From Thermaceae bacterium (GTDB taxonomy: Bacteria > Deinococcota > Deinococci > Deinococcales > Marinithermaceae), in assembly GCA_026985615.1 (NCBI GenBank), contig JALSQD010000033.1:1-44547 (forward strand): a stretch of DNA of 44,547 nucleotides. Reading direction: 5' to 3'. Position 1 is the stretch's first letter, and every line of letters begins with the position of its first letter. Of the stretch, positions 24,557 through 32,475 are shown one piece after another. The position numbers and the translations under genes were made by a program. The notes under the pieces were generated by a model. It had not been told where the DNA came from and made no database searches. It saw only the letters and a program-made list of their open reading frames with translations.

Positions 24557-24995
24557 GGTTTTGCCTCGCTTCCCTCATTTTACGCAACTTCCAAAGCATT
24601 TGATTAGTGACCACCCGCCGGTGCATGGCGTAGACGAAGATCAGTACCGCGGCCAGCTGCAACAGCGCCCCGAACGCCAGCCAGGTCTGCAGCGCCGGAG
24701 CGTGGTGTAAAAGGGCGTAGGGCTCGAGCACCAGCCGCAGCAGCAACCCGGCATTAAGCGTGTAGAAGGTGGCCGCCTCCAGGCCTGGCTGCTTGATCTG
24801 CCCGGGCCGGGGCATCATCCAGTAGGCCACGCCGAAGACCAGATTGAGGAAGAAGCCCACGGTTCCGGCGTGCACGTGGGAGCTGCGCAAAAAGCCCATC
24901 CACCCGGGCTCGAGGTAGAAAAGGAAGCCGAGGGTGGCGGCGTAAACCAGGTAGGCCAGCGAGGCGCGGACGAAGAGGTACTCGTAGAAGAACAT
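24534..24995 (-). CDS. Four-helix membrane protein resembling part of haem-copper oxidase subunit I
   Basis: 153 residues from ATG 24995, 4 nt after the stop of the stress-protein gene; a longer frame would run into that gene. Four membrane helices are predicted. The segment SSHVHAGTVGFFLNLVFGVAYWMMPRPG (visible around residues ~38-65) resembles the HxHxG-helix of CcoN/NorB-type subunits, where histidines bind haem. The protein is far too short to be an oxidase. Linked to a globin gene, it may be a haem-binding redox or NO-related membrane protein. Function is inference. Confidence 0.6.
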   Translation of the reverse strand: MFFYEYLFVRASLAYLVYAATLGFLFYLEPGWMGFLRSSHVHAGTVGFFLNLVFGVAYWMMPRPGQIKQPGLEAATFYTLNAGLLLRLVLEPYALLHHAPALQTWLAFGALLQLAAVLIFVYAMHRRVVTNQMLWKLRKMREARQNHGDEERT

Positions 24996-24999
24996 TAGA

Positions 25000-25824
25000 T
25001 CAGCGCACAACGAGAACGGGCCCCACCGCACGCCGCAGCACCAGCTCTGCGGTCGAGCCCAGCAGCAGGCTGCGGATAAGCCCCTTGCCAAAGGCGCCCA
25101 TGGCCAGGAGGTCGTCGGGTTGCTCGGCCTCGAGGATGCGCTCGTCGGGGTCGCCGTCGGCGGTGAGGATTTCGGCCACTAGGCCGTGGTCCTCGAGGTA
25201 GACGGCCGCCTCCGCTGCCAGGCTTTCGGCCTTCAGGGCGTCGTCGTGGACCGAGAGCACCGCCACCGGCAGGCTCAGGCTACCGGCCAGGTCGGCAGTG
25301 ATGTGCAGCGCGCGGGTGGCCGGGTCGGAGCCGTCGTAGGCGAGCAGCAGCCGCCGGGGTTCCTGGGGCTCGAGCGCCGCCACGATCGCCGGCGTGGGCG
25401 AGGTGCGCACGACCCGCTCGGTCGTCGAGCCCAGCCCGGTAGCCTCGTGGCCGCTGGCTTCGCCCGCGCGGCCGAGGACGACCAGGTCGGCGGTGCGCGC
25501 CTCCTCGACGATCACCTCGTAGGGTACGCCGGTGCGGATCGTGGGTTCAACCTTTACCCCCGCGTTCTCGGTCTCGCGCCGGACGCGCTTGAGCACCGCC
25601 TCGGCCCGGGCACTCAGAATTTCTTCGATTTCCTTGTGGTAAACGGGCACGGGTACGCTGATCGCGCCCCAGTCCATCAGCTCGGGCATACGAATGAGGC
25701 GGATGTCGCGAACGTAGAGGGCCTCGAGCACGGCCTCGGTCTTGTAGGCCAGCCACCCCGCCAGCCGCTCCGCAGCCAGCGCGGGGTCGGAGCCGTCCGT
25801 GGCGAGGAGCACGCGCCTGATCAT
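25000..25824 (-). CDS. Tandem universal stress protein (two UspA domains)
   Basis: 274 residues from ATG 25824, behind GGGAGGTGA. Two UspA domains (~1-140 and ~145-274) are evident: each begins with a strand and the DGSDPA loop (ATDGSDPALAAE; AYDGSDPATRAL). The first ends with the ATP-binding-type pattern LGRAGEASGHEATGLGSTTERVVR, the second with MGAFGKGLIRSLLLGSTAELVLR. Both therefore keep G-x2-G-x9-G(S/T)-like motifs. Cytoplasmic stress role. It heads the operon with the small membrane protein and protoglobin-MoaD genes. Confidence 0.9.
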   Translation of the reverse strand: MIRRVLLATDGSDPALAAERLAGWLAYKTEAVLEALYVRDIRLIRMPELMDWGAISVPVPVYHKEIEEILSARAEAVLKRVRRETENAGVKVEPTIRTGVPYEVIVEEARTADLVVLGRAGEASGHEATGLGSTTERVVRTSPTPAIVAALEPQEPRRLLLAYDGSDPATRALHITADLAGSLSLPVAVLSVHDDALKAESLAAEAAVYLEDHGLVAEILTADGDPDERILEAEQPDDLLAMGAFGKGLIRSLLLGSTAELVLRRAVGPVLVVR

Positions 25825-25967
25825 GGGTCACCTCCCACCGCCATTCTACGTTGACGGAGGCGCTGGTCTCACCTCTTTTTGAGCCTTGGCGTCGGGGGTG
25901 CGTGCTACAATTCGGTTTGTGTTTCGGGTAGGCAGCGGGCCGCAGGGCGGCCCCGGGGCAAAGAAAA

Positions 25968-26044
25968 TGGTGCGCCCGACAGGATTCGAACCTGTGGCCT
26001 TCGGCTCCGGAGGCCGACGCTCTATCCAACTGAGCTACGGGCGC
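25968..26044 (-). tRNA. tRNA-Arg (anticodon CCG), CCA encoded
   Basis: The minus strand folds into a full cloverleaf: acceptor GCGCCCG/CGGGCGC, D arm GCTC-AGTTGGATA-GAGC, anticodon stem TCGGC/GCCGA around CTCCGGA, T arm with GTTCGAATC, and a genomic CCA end. The anticodon is CCG, reading CGG. It is 77 nt and lies head to head with the PPIase gene. Confidence 0.97.
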
Positions 26045-26087
26045 ACTCGCACCCGACAATCTAGCACCGCCCGAAGGAGGACGTCAA

Positions 26088-27956
26088 GTGAAAATCAGTA
26101 AACGTGCGATCACCATCATCTTTGGTATTTTGGCCGTGGCCTTCGCCATTGGCACGGTCTTCCTGTTTACGCCGCAGGCGGGCCAGCAGACCGAGGGCCG
26201 GCCCATCCTCTACGTCAACGGCCAGCCCATCTACGAGCTGGAGCTGATGCGCAAGGCGCAGACCAACCCGCTCTTCACCCTCAATCCCACGGGCGTGCTG
26301 CGTCCGTTGATCGACACCTACTTCCTCGAGCAGGTCATCACCCTCGAGGCGCTCAAACAGGACTCGGCCCGCATCCGCGTCTCCAGCAGCGAGGTCAAGC
26401 AGCAGGTGGACCAGCTGCGCCAGCAGCTGGGTGTGACCGACCGCGAGGCCTACGACCGCTTTCTGCAGAGTATCGGCTACACCGACAGCCAGCTGCGTGA
26501 CGAGATCCGCACCCAGCTGCGCATTCAGAAGCGCATCGACGAGATCCGCAAGAAGGTCAAGTTGACCGACGAGGAAGCGCGCTTCTACTACGAGCTGCAC
26601 AAGGCCGAGTACGCCAGCGAGGACCGCATTAAGGCCCGCCAAATCGTACTCGACGACAAGGCCACAGCCGAGGACGTCTACCGCCAGCTGCTTGCGGGCG
26701 CCGACTTTGCCGAGCTGGCGCGCAAGTACTCCAAGGTGGGCGCCGACCAGGGCGGTGCGGTGGGTGCCGAGCCTGGCTCGAGCGAGCCCGGCCCGGTAAC
26801 CCGGCTCGTCTTCCCGACCCCGGTGGCCGACGCCGCTTTCCAGCTGAGGAACGGTGGCATCACCCAGATCATCGAGACCGGGGGCCGCTACTACATTGTC
26901 AAGGTCGAGGAGTTTCTCCCCGGCGGCGACCGACCCTACGAGGAGGTGGCCGACCAGGTCAAGCAGGACGCCCTGGCGGTCAAGCAGAACGGCGCGGTGG
27001 AAAACTACATCCGCGAGGTGCGCGACCGCGCGGTGGTCAAGTTCACCGAGGAGGAGATCCCCTACGACTACCAGAACCCCGAGGTGGCCAAGGTGGGCGA
27101 GAAGTCCATCCCGCTGGCTGAGGTCATCCAGCTCGTCTTCTCCGATCAGCAGGTGCCCGACCTCATCCAGCAGGGTCTGGGCGAGCTGGCCGTTTCCTTC
27201 TTCTTCCCCGCCGCCACCGAGCAGCTAATCGTCGAGGAACTGCTGGTTCAACAGGCTGACGCCTCGGGCGAGCCCTTCATCGGCACCCGCGCCCAGAAGG
27301 CCCAGGACGTTCAGCTGTGGAAGACCAAGGACGTGACCGTGACCGAGGAGGAGGTGCGCAAGTACTACGAGGAGAACCCCGCGCGCTTCAGCATCCCCGC
27401 CTCGGCGACGGTGCGCACCGTGACCTTTACCGACAAGGAGACCGCAGACAAGTTCCGTGAAAAACTGCTCGCCGGCGATCCGCTCGACGAGCTAGCCAAG
27501 GGGCTGGGCGGCAAGATCGACGATCTGGGCACGGTCAACCCCGGCCAGCTGCCGCCGGTGATTGACCAGCTGGTCTTCGCCAGCGAGGCCGACTTCGCGC
27601 CCGCGGGCGAGTGGAGCGTCTCGGAGGTCGTCGAGACCCCCGACGCGAACGGGCAGAAGGTCTACCAGGTGGTCCTGGTCAAGGACAAGAAGCCCGAGGT
27701 CAAGAAGCCCTTCGAGCAGGTCAAGGACGAGGCCGAGCAGCTGGCGCTGGCCGCCAAGCGCGCCGAGGCCGCGGCGGCCTGGATCGAGGAGCTCAAGGCC
27801 CAGACCCCGATCGAGAACAAGATCGCCGAGGTGCTGGCCGAGCTCACCCCGCCTGCGCCCGACCAGCAGCCGGCTACCGAGACCGCGCCGGAAGGCGAGG
27901 CCGCCCCGGCCGACCAGCAGGCTGCGCCGGCGGAAGGAGAAAACGCCGGGCAGTAG
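26088..27956 (+). CDS. SurA/PpiC-type peptidyl-prolyl isomerase, membrane-anchored
   Basis: 622 residues from GTG 26088, set by a perfect AAGGAGG 8 nt upstream. One N-terminal membrane helix (~7-28) acts as signal anchor. A SurA-N-like helical chaperone region (~40-170) follows, then a clear parvulin domain (~178-290: IKARQIVLDDKATAEDVYRQL, then FAELARKYSK and GGAVGAEPG). A second, more diverged helical/parvulin repeat covers ~300-570 (ATVRTVTFTDKETADKFREKL). The tail is rich in Ala, Pro, Gln and Glu. It should fold exported proteins outside the inner membrane. A terminator follows. No duplication of the catalytic parvulin motif is certain in the second repeat. Confidence 0.9.
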   Translation: MKISKRAITIIFGILAVAFAIGTVFLFTPQAGQQTEGRPILYVNGQPIYELELMRKAQTNPLFTLNPTGVLRPLIDTYFLEQVITLEALKQDSARIRVSSSEVKQQVDQLRQQLGVTDREAYDRFLQSIGYTDSQLRDEIRTQLRIQKRIDEIRKKVKLTDEEARFYYELHKAEYASEDRIKARQIVLDDKATAEDVYRQLLAGADFAELARKYSKVGADQGGAVGAEPGSSEPGPVTRLVFPTPVADAAFQLRNGGITQIIETGGRYYIVKVEEFLPGGDRPYEEVADQVKQDALAVKQNGAVENYIREVRDRAVVKFTEEEIPYDYQNPEVAKVGEKSIPLAEVIQLVFSDQQVPDLIQQGLGELAVSFFFPAATEQLIVEELLVQQADASGEPFIGTRAQKAQDVQLWKTKDVTVTEEEVRKYYEENPARFSIPASATVRTVTFTDKETADKFREKLLAGDPLDELAKGLGGKIDDLGTVNPGQLPPVIDQLVFASEADFAPAGEWSVSEVVETPDANGQKVYQVVLVKDKKPEVKKPFEQVKDEAEQLALAAKRAEAAAAWIEELKAQTPIENKIAEVLAELTPPAPDQQPATETAPEGEAAPADQQAAPAEGENAGQ

Positions 27957-27972
27957 GATTCGCGCCCAGGTT

Positions 27973-28001
27973 GAAGCCGGCCCAAAGGGCCGGCTTCTTT
28001 A
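27973..28001 (+). terminator. Rho-independent terminator after PPIase gene
   Basis: GAAGCCGGCCC / GGGCCGGCTTC, an 11-bp perfect stem with an AAA loop, then TTT. Confidence 0.9.
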
Positions 28002-28004
28002 CGG

Positions 28005-28010
28005 TAGACT
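28005..28010 (+). promoter_or_regulatory. -10 element of the 28016 gene
   Basis: TAGACT ends 5 nt before ATG 28016; the intervening GAGGT is too close to serve as an SD for that ATG. Leaderless type. Confidence 0.5.
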
Positions 28011-28015
28011 GAGGT

Positions 28016-28732
28016 ATGCGCCAAGATCCTGGGCTGGAGCGGGCCTTCAGAAAAGTTCGGCTGATGCTCGAGGGCGACGAGCGCACCCCCGGGCTGACGC
28101 GCCAGGACCTCGAGCGCATGGTGGGCTACCCCGAGCGCGGCCAGGGGCCGCTCTCGTACACCCTGCCGCCCCAGGAGGGGCTCGAGGGCGTGCGGGCGGT
28201 CCGCTTCTTCTACTACCCCAAGGATCCCGAGGTCACGCTCATCATCGAAATCGAAGACAACCAGGGCCGCCGCCACCTGCGCCACCTCAAGTGGAACGGC
28301 CTCGCCTGGATCTCACCGCCCAGCGGCCTCAAGTCGGAGCTCGTGCCCACGCGCGAGGTGCTCCCCGAAGGCTACGTGGAGATCGGCGGCGACTACTTCG
28401 TGGGCTTTTCCTCGGAGGAGGCCCACGAGCTGGCCGAGCGCATCTACCTGGGCGAGGCGGGCGGCCAGAAGTACCTGCTCTGTCCGCAGGACTCCACCCG
28501 CATCTTCTACGGCCCCTCCGTGGCCCCAGCGGGCCTCATCTGCCCCATCTGCGGCAACACCTCGCTGCTCTTCAAGGCCATTCCCATCGAGGCCTCGCGG
28601 CGGGCGCAGGACGAGTTCCAGACCGCCGAGGTGAAGATTGAGGCCAAGCTCGAGGAGCTGGTCGAGCAGAACCGCGAGCTAAGCGAGCGCCTTTCCGAAC
28701 TCATCAACCTGCTCAAGCGCAGCCTGGGCTAG
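28016..28732 (+). CDS. Conserved-looking protein with CxxC zinc-ribbon-like motif and C-terminal coiled coil
   Basis: 238 residues. The N-terminal ~135 residues form an alpha/beta unit (VRAVRFFYYPKDPEVTLIIEIE). A cysteine set, C162-P-Q-D and CPICG (about residues 176-180), could hold a metal, although only three cysteines are obvious. Residues ~195-238 form a heptad-rich coiled coil (KIEAKLEELVEQNRELSERL). No signal peptide, so cytoplasmic. I recognise no named family. It is convergent with the ATPase gene and their stop codons overlap (28729-28732). Confidence 0.7.
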   Translation: MRQDPGLERAFRKVRLMLEGDERTPGLTRQDLERMVGYPERGQGPLSYTLPPQEGLEGVRAVRFFYYPKDPEVTLIIEIEDNQGRRHLRHLKWNGLAWISPPSGLKSELVPTREVLPEGYVEIGGDYFVGFSSEEAHELAERIYLGEAGGQKYLLCPQDSTRIFYGPSVAPAGLICPICGNTSLLFKAIPIEASRRAQDEFQTAEVKIEAKLEELVEQNRELSERLSELINLLKRSLG

Positions 28733-30141
28733 GGCTCGAGCACGCTGCGCCCGGGCGTTTCGCCCTCTTCCGAGGGAGGTTTGGGGCGGTAGGTCCCTTC
28801 GTGGCGCTCGAGCCGCCCTTGCCCCACCAGCGCCTCCAGGGCGAGCTCGGCCCACGCCACCTCCTCGTCCGTGTCCGCGGCGTGGCGGCGGGCCAGCTGC
28901 GCGAGCGGCGGCACGGCGGCGACGGCCTTGCGGGCTGCGGCCAGGTTTTCGGGCAGGGCGAGCGTCCGCCTTCCGGCGAACCAGGCCTCGATTTCCTCAA
29001 GCCCGGGCCGCTCGCCCCATTCCTCGGCCAGGGCGCGGGCGACCAGCTCGCGGGCCAGCGCCTCGGCGCCCATGAGCTCGCCCTCGTACTCGAGCTCGAG
29101 CTTGCCGGTGATGGCGGCCAGCCCGCCGTAGAGGTCGCGTGGGCGGGCCAGCGCGGGCTCCCCGTGCGCAAGGGCGCGGGCCTCTGCGCCGGCGGCCACC
29201 TGCTCGAGCAGGCTGATGGGCAGCCGCTGGCTCACGCCGCTCGTCGGGTCCACGCGCGGGTCGCGCCGCGCCACGAAGGCCACCCGTTCCACCGCGCGGG
29301 CGATGAAGCCGGGGATGCGCACCCCCTCAGGCAGCCGCGCCTCGGCCAGAGTGATGCGCAACCCCTCCTCGACGCTGCGGGGGTAGTGGGTGCGAACCTC
29401 GGCGTCGATGCGGTCCTTCAGTGGCGTAACGATACGGCCGCGGGCGGTGTAGTCCTCCGGGTTGGCACTGAAGACGAGCCAGACGTCGAGCGGCAGCCGC
29501 AGCGGGAAGCCGCGCACCTGCACGTCGCCCTCCTGGAGCACGTTGAACAGCGCCACCTGTACCCGCGCCGGCAGGTCGGCCAACTCGTTGACCGCGAAGA
29601 TGCCGCGGTTGGCGCGGGGGACGAGGCCGTAGTGCAGCGCCTCCAGGTCGGCGAGCCCCTTGCCCCGGTGCGCCGCCTTGATGGGGTCGAGCTCGCCGAT
29701 GAGGTCGGCCACGGTCACGTCGGGGGTGGCCAGCTTTTCTACGTAGCGGTCTTCGGGGGTGAGCCAGATGATGGGGGCGTCCTCGCCCGCCTCGGCGAGG
29801 ATCCGTCGTCCCTCCGGGCTCACCGGCGCCAGGGGATTGTCGCGCAGCGGGGTGTCGAGCGCGGGTAGCTCGGGGTCGAGTAGGTGCACCAGGCCGCGCA
29901 GGATACGGCTCTTGGCCTGGCCCCGCAAGCCCAGCAGGATGAAGTGCTGGCGCGCCAGGATCGCCCGCACCAGCGCGGGCACCACGGTGTCGTCGTAGCC
30001 GTGGATGCCGGGAAAGAGCCTCTCGCCCGCGCGGAGCTTGGCCGCTAGGTTGTCGCGCGCCTCCTCGCGCACGCCGCGCCGCAGGCGCTCGAGCGGCCAG
30101 CCGCTCGCCTTAAGCTCGCCCAGGGTGCGCGGACGCTTCAT
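28729..30141 (-). CDS. MoxR/Mg-chelatase-like AAA+ ATPase
   Basis: 470 residues from ATG 30141, overlapping the stop of the metal-binding protein gene (ATGA). The AAA+ core has the P-loop GLRGQAKS near residue 70, a degenerate Walker B GIFAVNELADLP, and sensor 1 VFSANPEDYTARGR, as in ChlI/BchI and MoxR proteins. The C-terminal ~150 residues are helical with a small winged-helix-like end. Such ATPases usually remodel proteins or load cofactors, often with a von Willebrand partner; none is adjacent here. Walker B with N-E instead of D-E is typical of this subfamily. Confidence 0.85.
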   Translation of the reverse strand: MKRPRTLGELKASGWPLERLRRGVREEARDNLAAKLRAGERLFPGIHGYDDTVVPALVRAILARQHFILLGLRGQAKSRILRGLVHLLDPELPALDTPLRDNPLAPVSPEGRRILAEAGEDAPIIWLTPEDRYVEKLATPDVTVADLIGELDPIKAAHRGKGLADLEALHYGLVPRANRGIFAVNELADLPARVQVALFNVLQEGDVQVRGFPLRLPLDVWLVFSANPEDYTARGRIVTPLKDRIDAEVRTHYPRSVEEGLRITLAEARLPEGVRIPGFIARAVERVAFVARRDPRVDPTSGVSQRLPISLLEQVAAGAEARALAHGEPALARPRDLYGGLAAITGKLELEYEGELMGAEALARELVARALAEEWGERPGLEEIEAWFAGRRTLALPENLAAARKAVAAVPPLAQLARRHAADTDEEVAWAELALEALVGQGRLERHEGTYRPKPPSEEGETPGRSVLEP

Positions 30142-30989
30142 TCCTCTAGGCCCAGCGCCCGGGCCAGCGCCCGGCCGTTGGCGTCCCAGACCTGCAGATA
30201 GTCCGGGTTCGTCTCGTCGAGCAGGTCGATGAAGACCGCCTCCACCCCCAGCATCTGCGCCACCCGCTGGGCCTCTCCCGCCGTCTGCAAGGGGGCCACG
30301 AGATAGCGCAGACCCTGGGCCTTGAGCACCTTGGCGGCCTCGGCCAGCTCGCGCGGGGTGGGCTCGGCCGAGGGGTTGGGCGTGATCAGATAGACCCGCT
30401 CGAGGTCGTAGCGCGCCGCCAGATAGGTGAAGGGGTTCTTGTAGGCCACGAAGCGGCGGGTGGGCGCTTGGGCGAGCCGCTCGGTGGTGCGCTGAACGAG
30501 GTCGAAGAGCCCGAGTTTGTAGGCGAGGGCGCGGGCGAGGTAGTCGTCCGCGTGGTCTGGGTCCACCTCGCCGGCGGCGCGCGCCAGGTCGCAGACCGCG
30601 AAGGTCATGGCCACCGGATCGGTCCAGACGTGGGGGTCGGGCGCACCCGAGGGCAGGGGCAACACCAGGTCGTGCACCGAGTCCTCGACCCGGTAGACCT
30701 TGGCGCTCAGGTTGTTGGGGCGCACCAGCTTGTCGACCATCCATCCGTCGAGGCCGAGGCCGTTCATGATCACCAGCTTGGCCGCGGCCACCTCCTTGAC
30801 GTCGGCGGGGGTGGGGTTGAAGACGTGGGGGTTGGCGCCGGCGGGCACCAGGCTTTCTACCCGCCAGCCCTCGCCCAAAACGGCGCGGGCGAGCGAGGCG
30901 TAGGGCTCGATGGTGGCGACGGCCAGCGGCTTCTCGGCCGCCAGCGCCACCGCGAAGAGGAGTACGAGGAGCGTGGCAAGACGCTTCAT
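30138..30989 (-). CDS. ZnuA/TroA-like metal ABC transporter substrate-binding protein
   Basis: 283 residues with a Sec signal peptide (1-~18). It has the cluster 9 binding-protein fold. Two expected metal histidines are present, H55 (GANPHVFNP) and H120 (APDPHVWTDP), but the third-ligand segment reads VAYKNPFTYLAARY, where relatives have a His (YHDSFxYFA). So the site may be altered or the protein may bind something else. No permease or ATPase gene is adjacent; instead it is coupled to an AAA+ ATPase. The gene has TAAGAT 6 nt before the ATG, so it may be leaderless, although GGAG is also there. Confidence 0.85.
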   Translation of the reverse strand: MKRLATLLVLLFAVALAAEKPLAVATIEPYASLARAVLGEGWRVESLVPAGANPHVFNPTPADVKEVAAAKLVIMNGLGLDGWMVDKLVRPNNLSAKVYRVEDSVHDLVLPLPSGAPDPHVWTDPVAMTFAVCDLARAAGEVDPDHADDYLARALAYKLGLFDLVQRTTERLAQAPTRRFVAYKNPFTYLAARYDLERVYLITPNPSAEPTPRELAEAAKVLKAQGLRYLVAPLQTAGEAQRVAQMLGVEAVFIDLLDETNPDYLQVWDANGRALARALGLEE

Positions 30990-30995
30990 GGCTCC

Positions 30996-31001
30996 ATCTT
31001 A
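30996..31001 (-). promoter_or_regulatory. -10 element of metal-binding protein operon
   Basis: TAAGAT on the minus strand ends 6 nt before ATG 30989. Confidence 0.5.
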
Positions 31002-31019
31002 GCCCTGAAGGGTGAAAAT

Positions 31020-31685
31020 TCAGCGCTCGCTGGTGAGCTCAACCTTGTAGTTGCCGCGGGTGGTGCGGCCAACAACGCGCACCAGCGTGACCTGCCCCAG
31101 CCCCTCGGCGATCAGGGTGTCGCCCTCCCGCACCTCGTCCTTGGCGTCGGCCACGTGGCCGCGTAGCCGCACCTTGCCCGCCTTCACCCCCTTGGCGAAG
31201 TAGCTGCGGCTTACGCCGAAGCCCTTGGCCCCCACCACGTCCACCCGCAGCGAGGGGACGACCAGGGTGCGGGTCTTGCGGCGTCGCCGCGGGCGGTGCG
31301 CTTCGGGCGGGTCCACCGCGGCGAGGCCGGCTGCGGCGAGGCGGGCTTGCGCTGCGCGGGTGGCCGCGAAAAGGACACCCTCGGGCCTGGAGCGCACGTC
31401 GCCTAGCTCGCCTGTATCCAGCGCCCGGCGCAGCCGCGCGGCGGCCTGCTCTGGGTCCTCGTCCGCCAGCCAGCCTACCCAGGTGGGGTCGTTCACCGCA
31501 GGCACCTCGGGCGGGTGCAGCACTCCCAGCCGCCGCTCGGCGGCGGGCAGGCCGCCGAACCAGGCGAGGGCCAGCCCCTCGCGCGCGGCCAGGGCGTGCA
31601 GCGCTTCCTGCTCTTTGGGGTTCAGGAAGCCGCTCGCCACCACCCGGCCACCGCGGGCCTTCTTGACCAGGTCTTCGAGGTTCAC
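31020..31685 (-). CDS. YlmH-like S4-domain RNA-binding protein
   Basis: 221 residues from GTG 31685. The N-terminal ~75 residues and central region match the YlmH layout (FLNPKEQEALHALAAREGLALAWFGG..., AERRLGVLHPPE). The S4 RNA-binding domain is at ~140-205: VVGAKGFGVSRSYFAKGVKAGKVRLRG, then VREGDTLIAEGLGQV. YlmH-type proteins bind RNA or stalled large ribosomal subunits in Gram-positive bacteria. TAAGCT lies 6 nt before the GTG and there is no good SD. It is a monocistronic gene facing the metal-binding protein gene's promoter. Confidence 0.8.
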   Translation of the reverse strand: MNLEDLVKKARGGRVVASGFLNPKEQEALHALAAREGLALAWFGGLPAAERRLGVLHPPEVPAVNDPTWVGWLADEDPEQAAARLRRALDTGELGDVRSRPEGVLFAATRAAQARLAAAGLAAVDPPEAHRPRRRRKTRTLVVPSLRVDVVGAKGFGVSRSYFAKGVKAGKVRLRGHVADAKDEVREGDTLIAEGLGQVTLVRVVGRTTRGNYKVELTSER

Positions 31686-32463
31686 GCCCCTAGCTTACCT
31701 GCCGCGTTCCAGACCATCAGCGGGTTGGTGGCGGTGGAGGACTCGCCCTGAAAGCCGCCCGCGAACCGGCCAGAAAGCCCTGCGGTCGCCAGCCAGCACG
31801 TCGCATGCCTGCTCAGCCTACCGGCTATCCTGTAAGGGGAAGATCGAGAAAGGAGGCGGGGCGCGTGATCGGCTTGCTCAAACCGGCGCTCGAGGGCATC
31901 CTCGGCTGGCCGACCTGGCCCAGAAGGTGCCCGAGATCGAGGGGGTGCCCAGCGTCGCGGAGGCGCTGGTCGAGCGCTTTTGCACCGTCGTCCGGGAGCG
32001 TGGAAGACGCCGGCGAAGCCCCTCGGCGGTCCGCGCCGGGGCGCATTGCGAGGACATGCCAACCCGCTTTGCCGCCTTCGAGGCCACCGGGGCACGCCCA
32101 CATGGTCGTGAACTCGCTCACCGGTCTCTACGAGGCGCGCGAGATGGCGGCGCGGTCAACCGCGCACAAGGTCTGCCTCTACGCCAAGGAAAAGGACGAG
32201 ACCGCGGTATTCGCCTCGTAGCGCGTGGAGTGGCCGCCGGTGGCTACGCGGACCACATCCTGGACGCCGCTATCGTGCTCACCAAACGGCTGGTGATGAC
32301 CCAGGCGCAGAGCAAGCTCTGAGGCGTGCCGCCGGCGAGGTCGTGCGCTTCTTGCGCCCGGGCCGATGCCGCCTCAGCACCAAGACCCACCGCCTCGAGC
32401 TCCTGTCCGAAGTCCTCTTGCGAGCGAAGGCGCCGATCGGTGCCTCCTCATCCGATGCCTGAG
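31686..32463. pseudogene. Decayed coding sequence, identity unknown
   Basis: About 780 bp with no intact gene, though the + strand keeps coding-like pieces in shifting frames: GLLKPALEGILGW near 31870-31905, LAQKVPEIEGVPSVAEALVE near 31915-31975, VVNSLTGLYEAREMAARSTA near 32103-32160 running to a TAG at 32219, and ADHILDAAIVLTKRLVMTQ near 32248-32305. They read like one gene broken by several frameshifts. A good SD (AAAGGAGG, 31849-31856) precedes the first piece. I do not recognise the family. Confidence 0.5.
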
Positions 32464-32469
32464 TAGAAT
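32464..32469 (+). promoter_or_regulatory. -10 element of O-antigen-ligase-like gene
   Basis: TAGAAT ends 6 nt before GTG 32476; no SD. Leaderless type. Confidence 0.6.
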
Positions 32470-32475
32470 AGCGCC

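Noticed and set aside
26088..26642. 193-codon minus-strand frame opposite the PPIase 5' end
   Set aside because: The plus strand has a perfect SD, an anchor helix and parvulin motifs; the reverse frame is a shadow.
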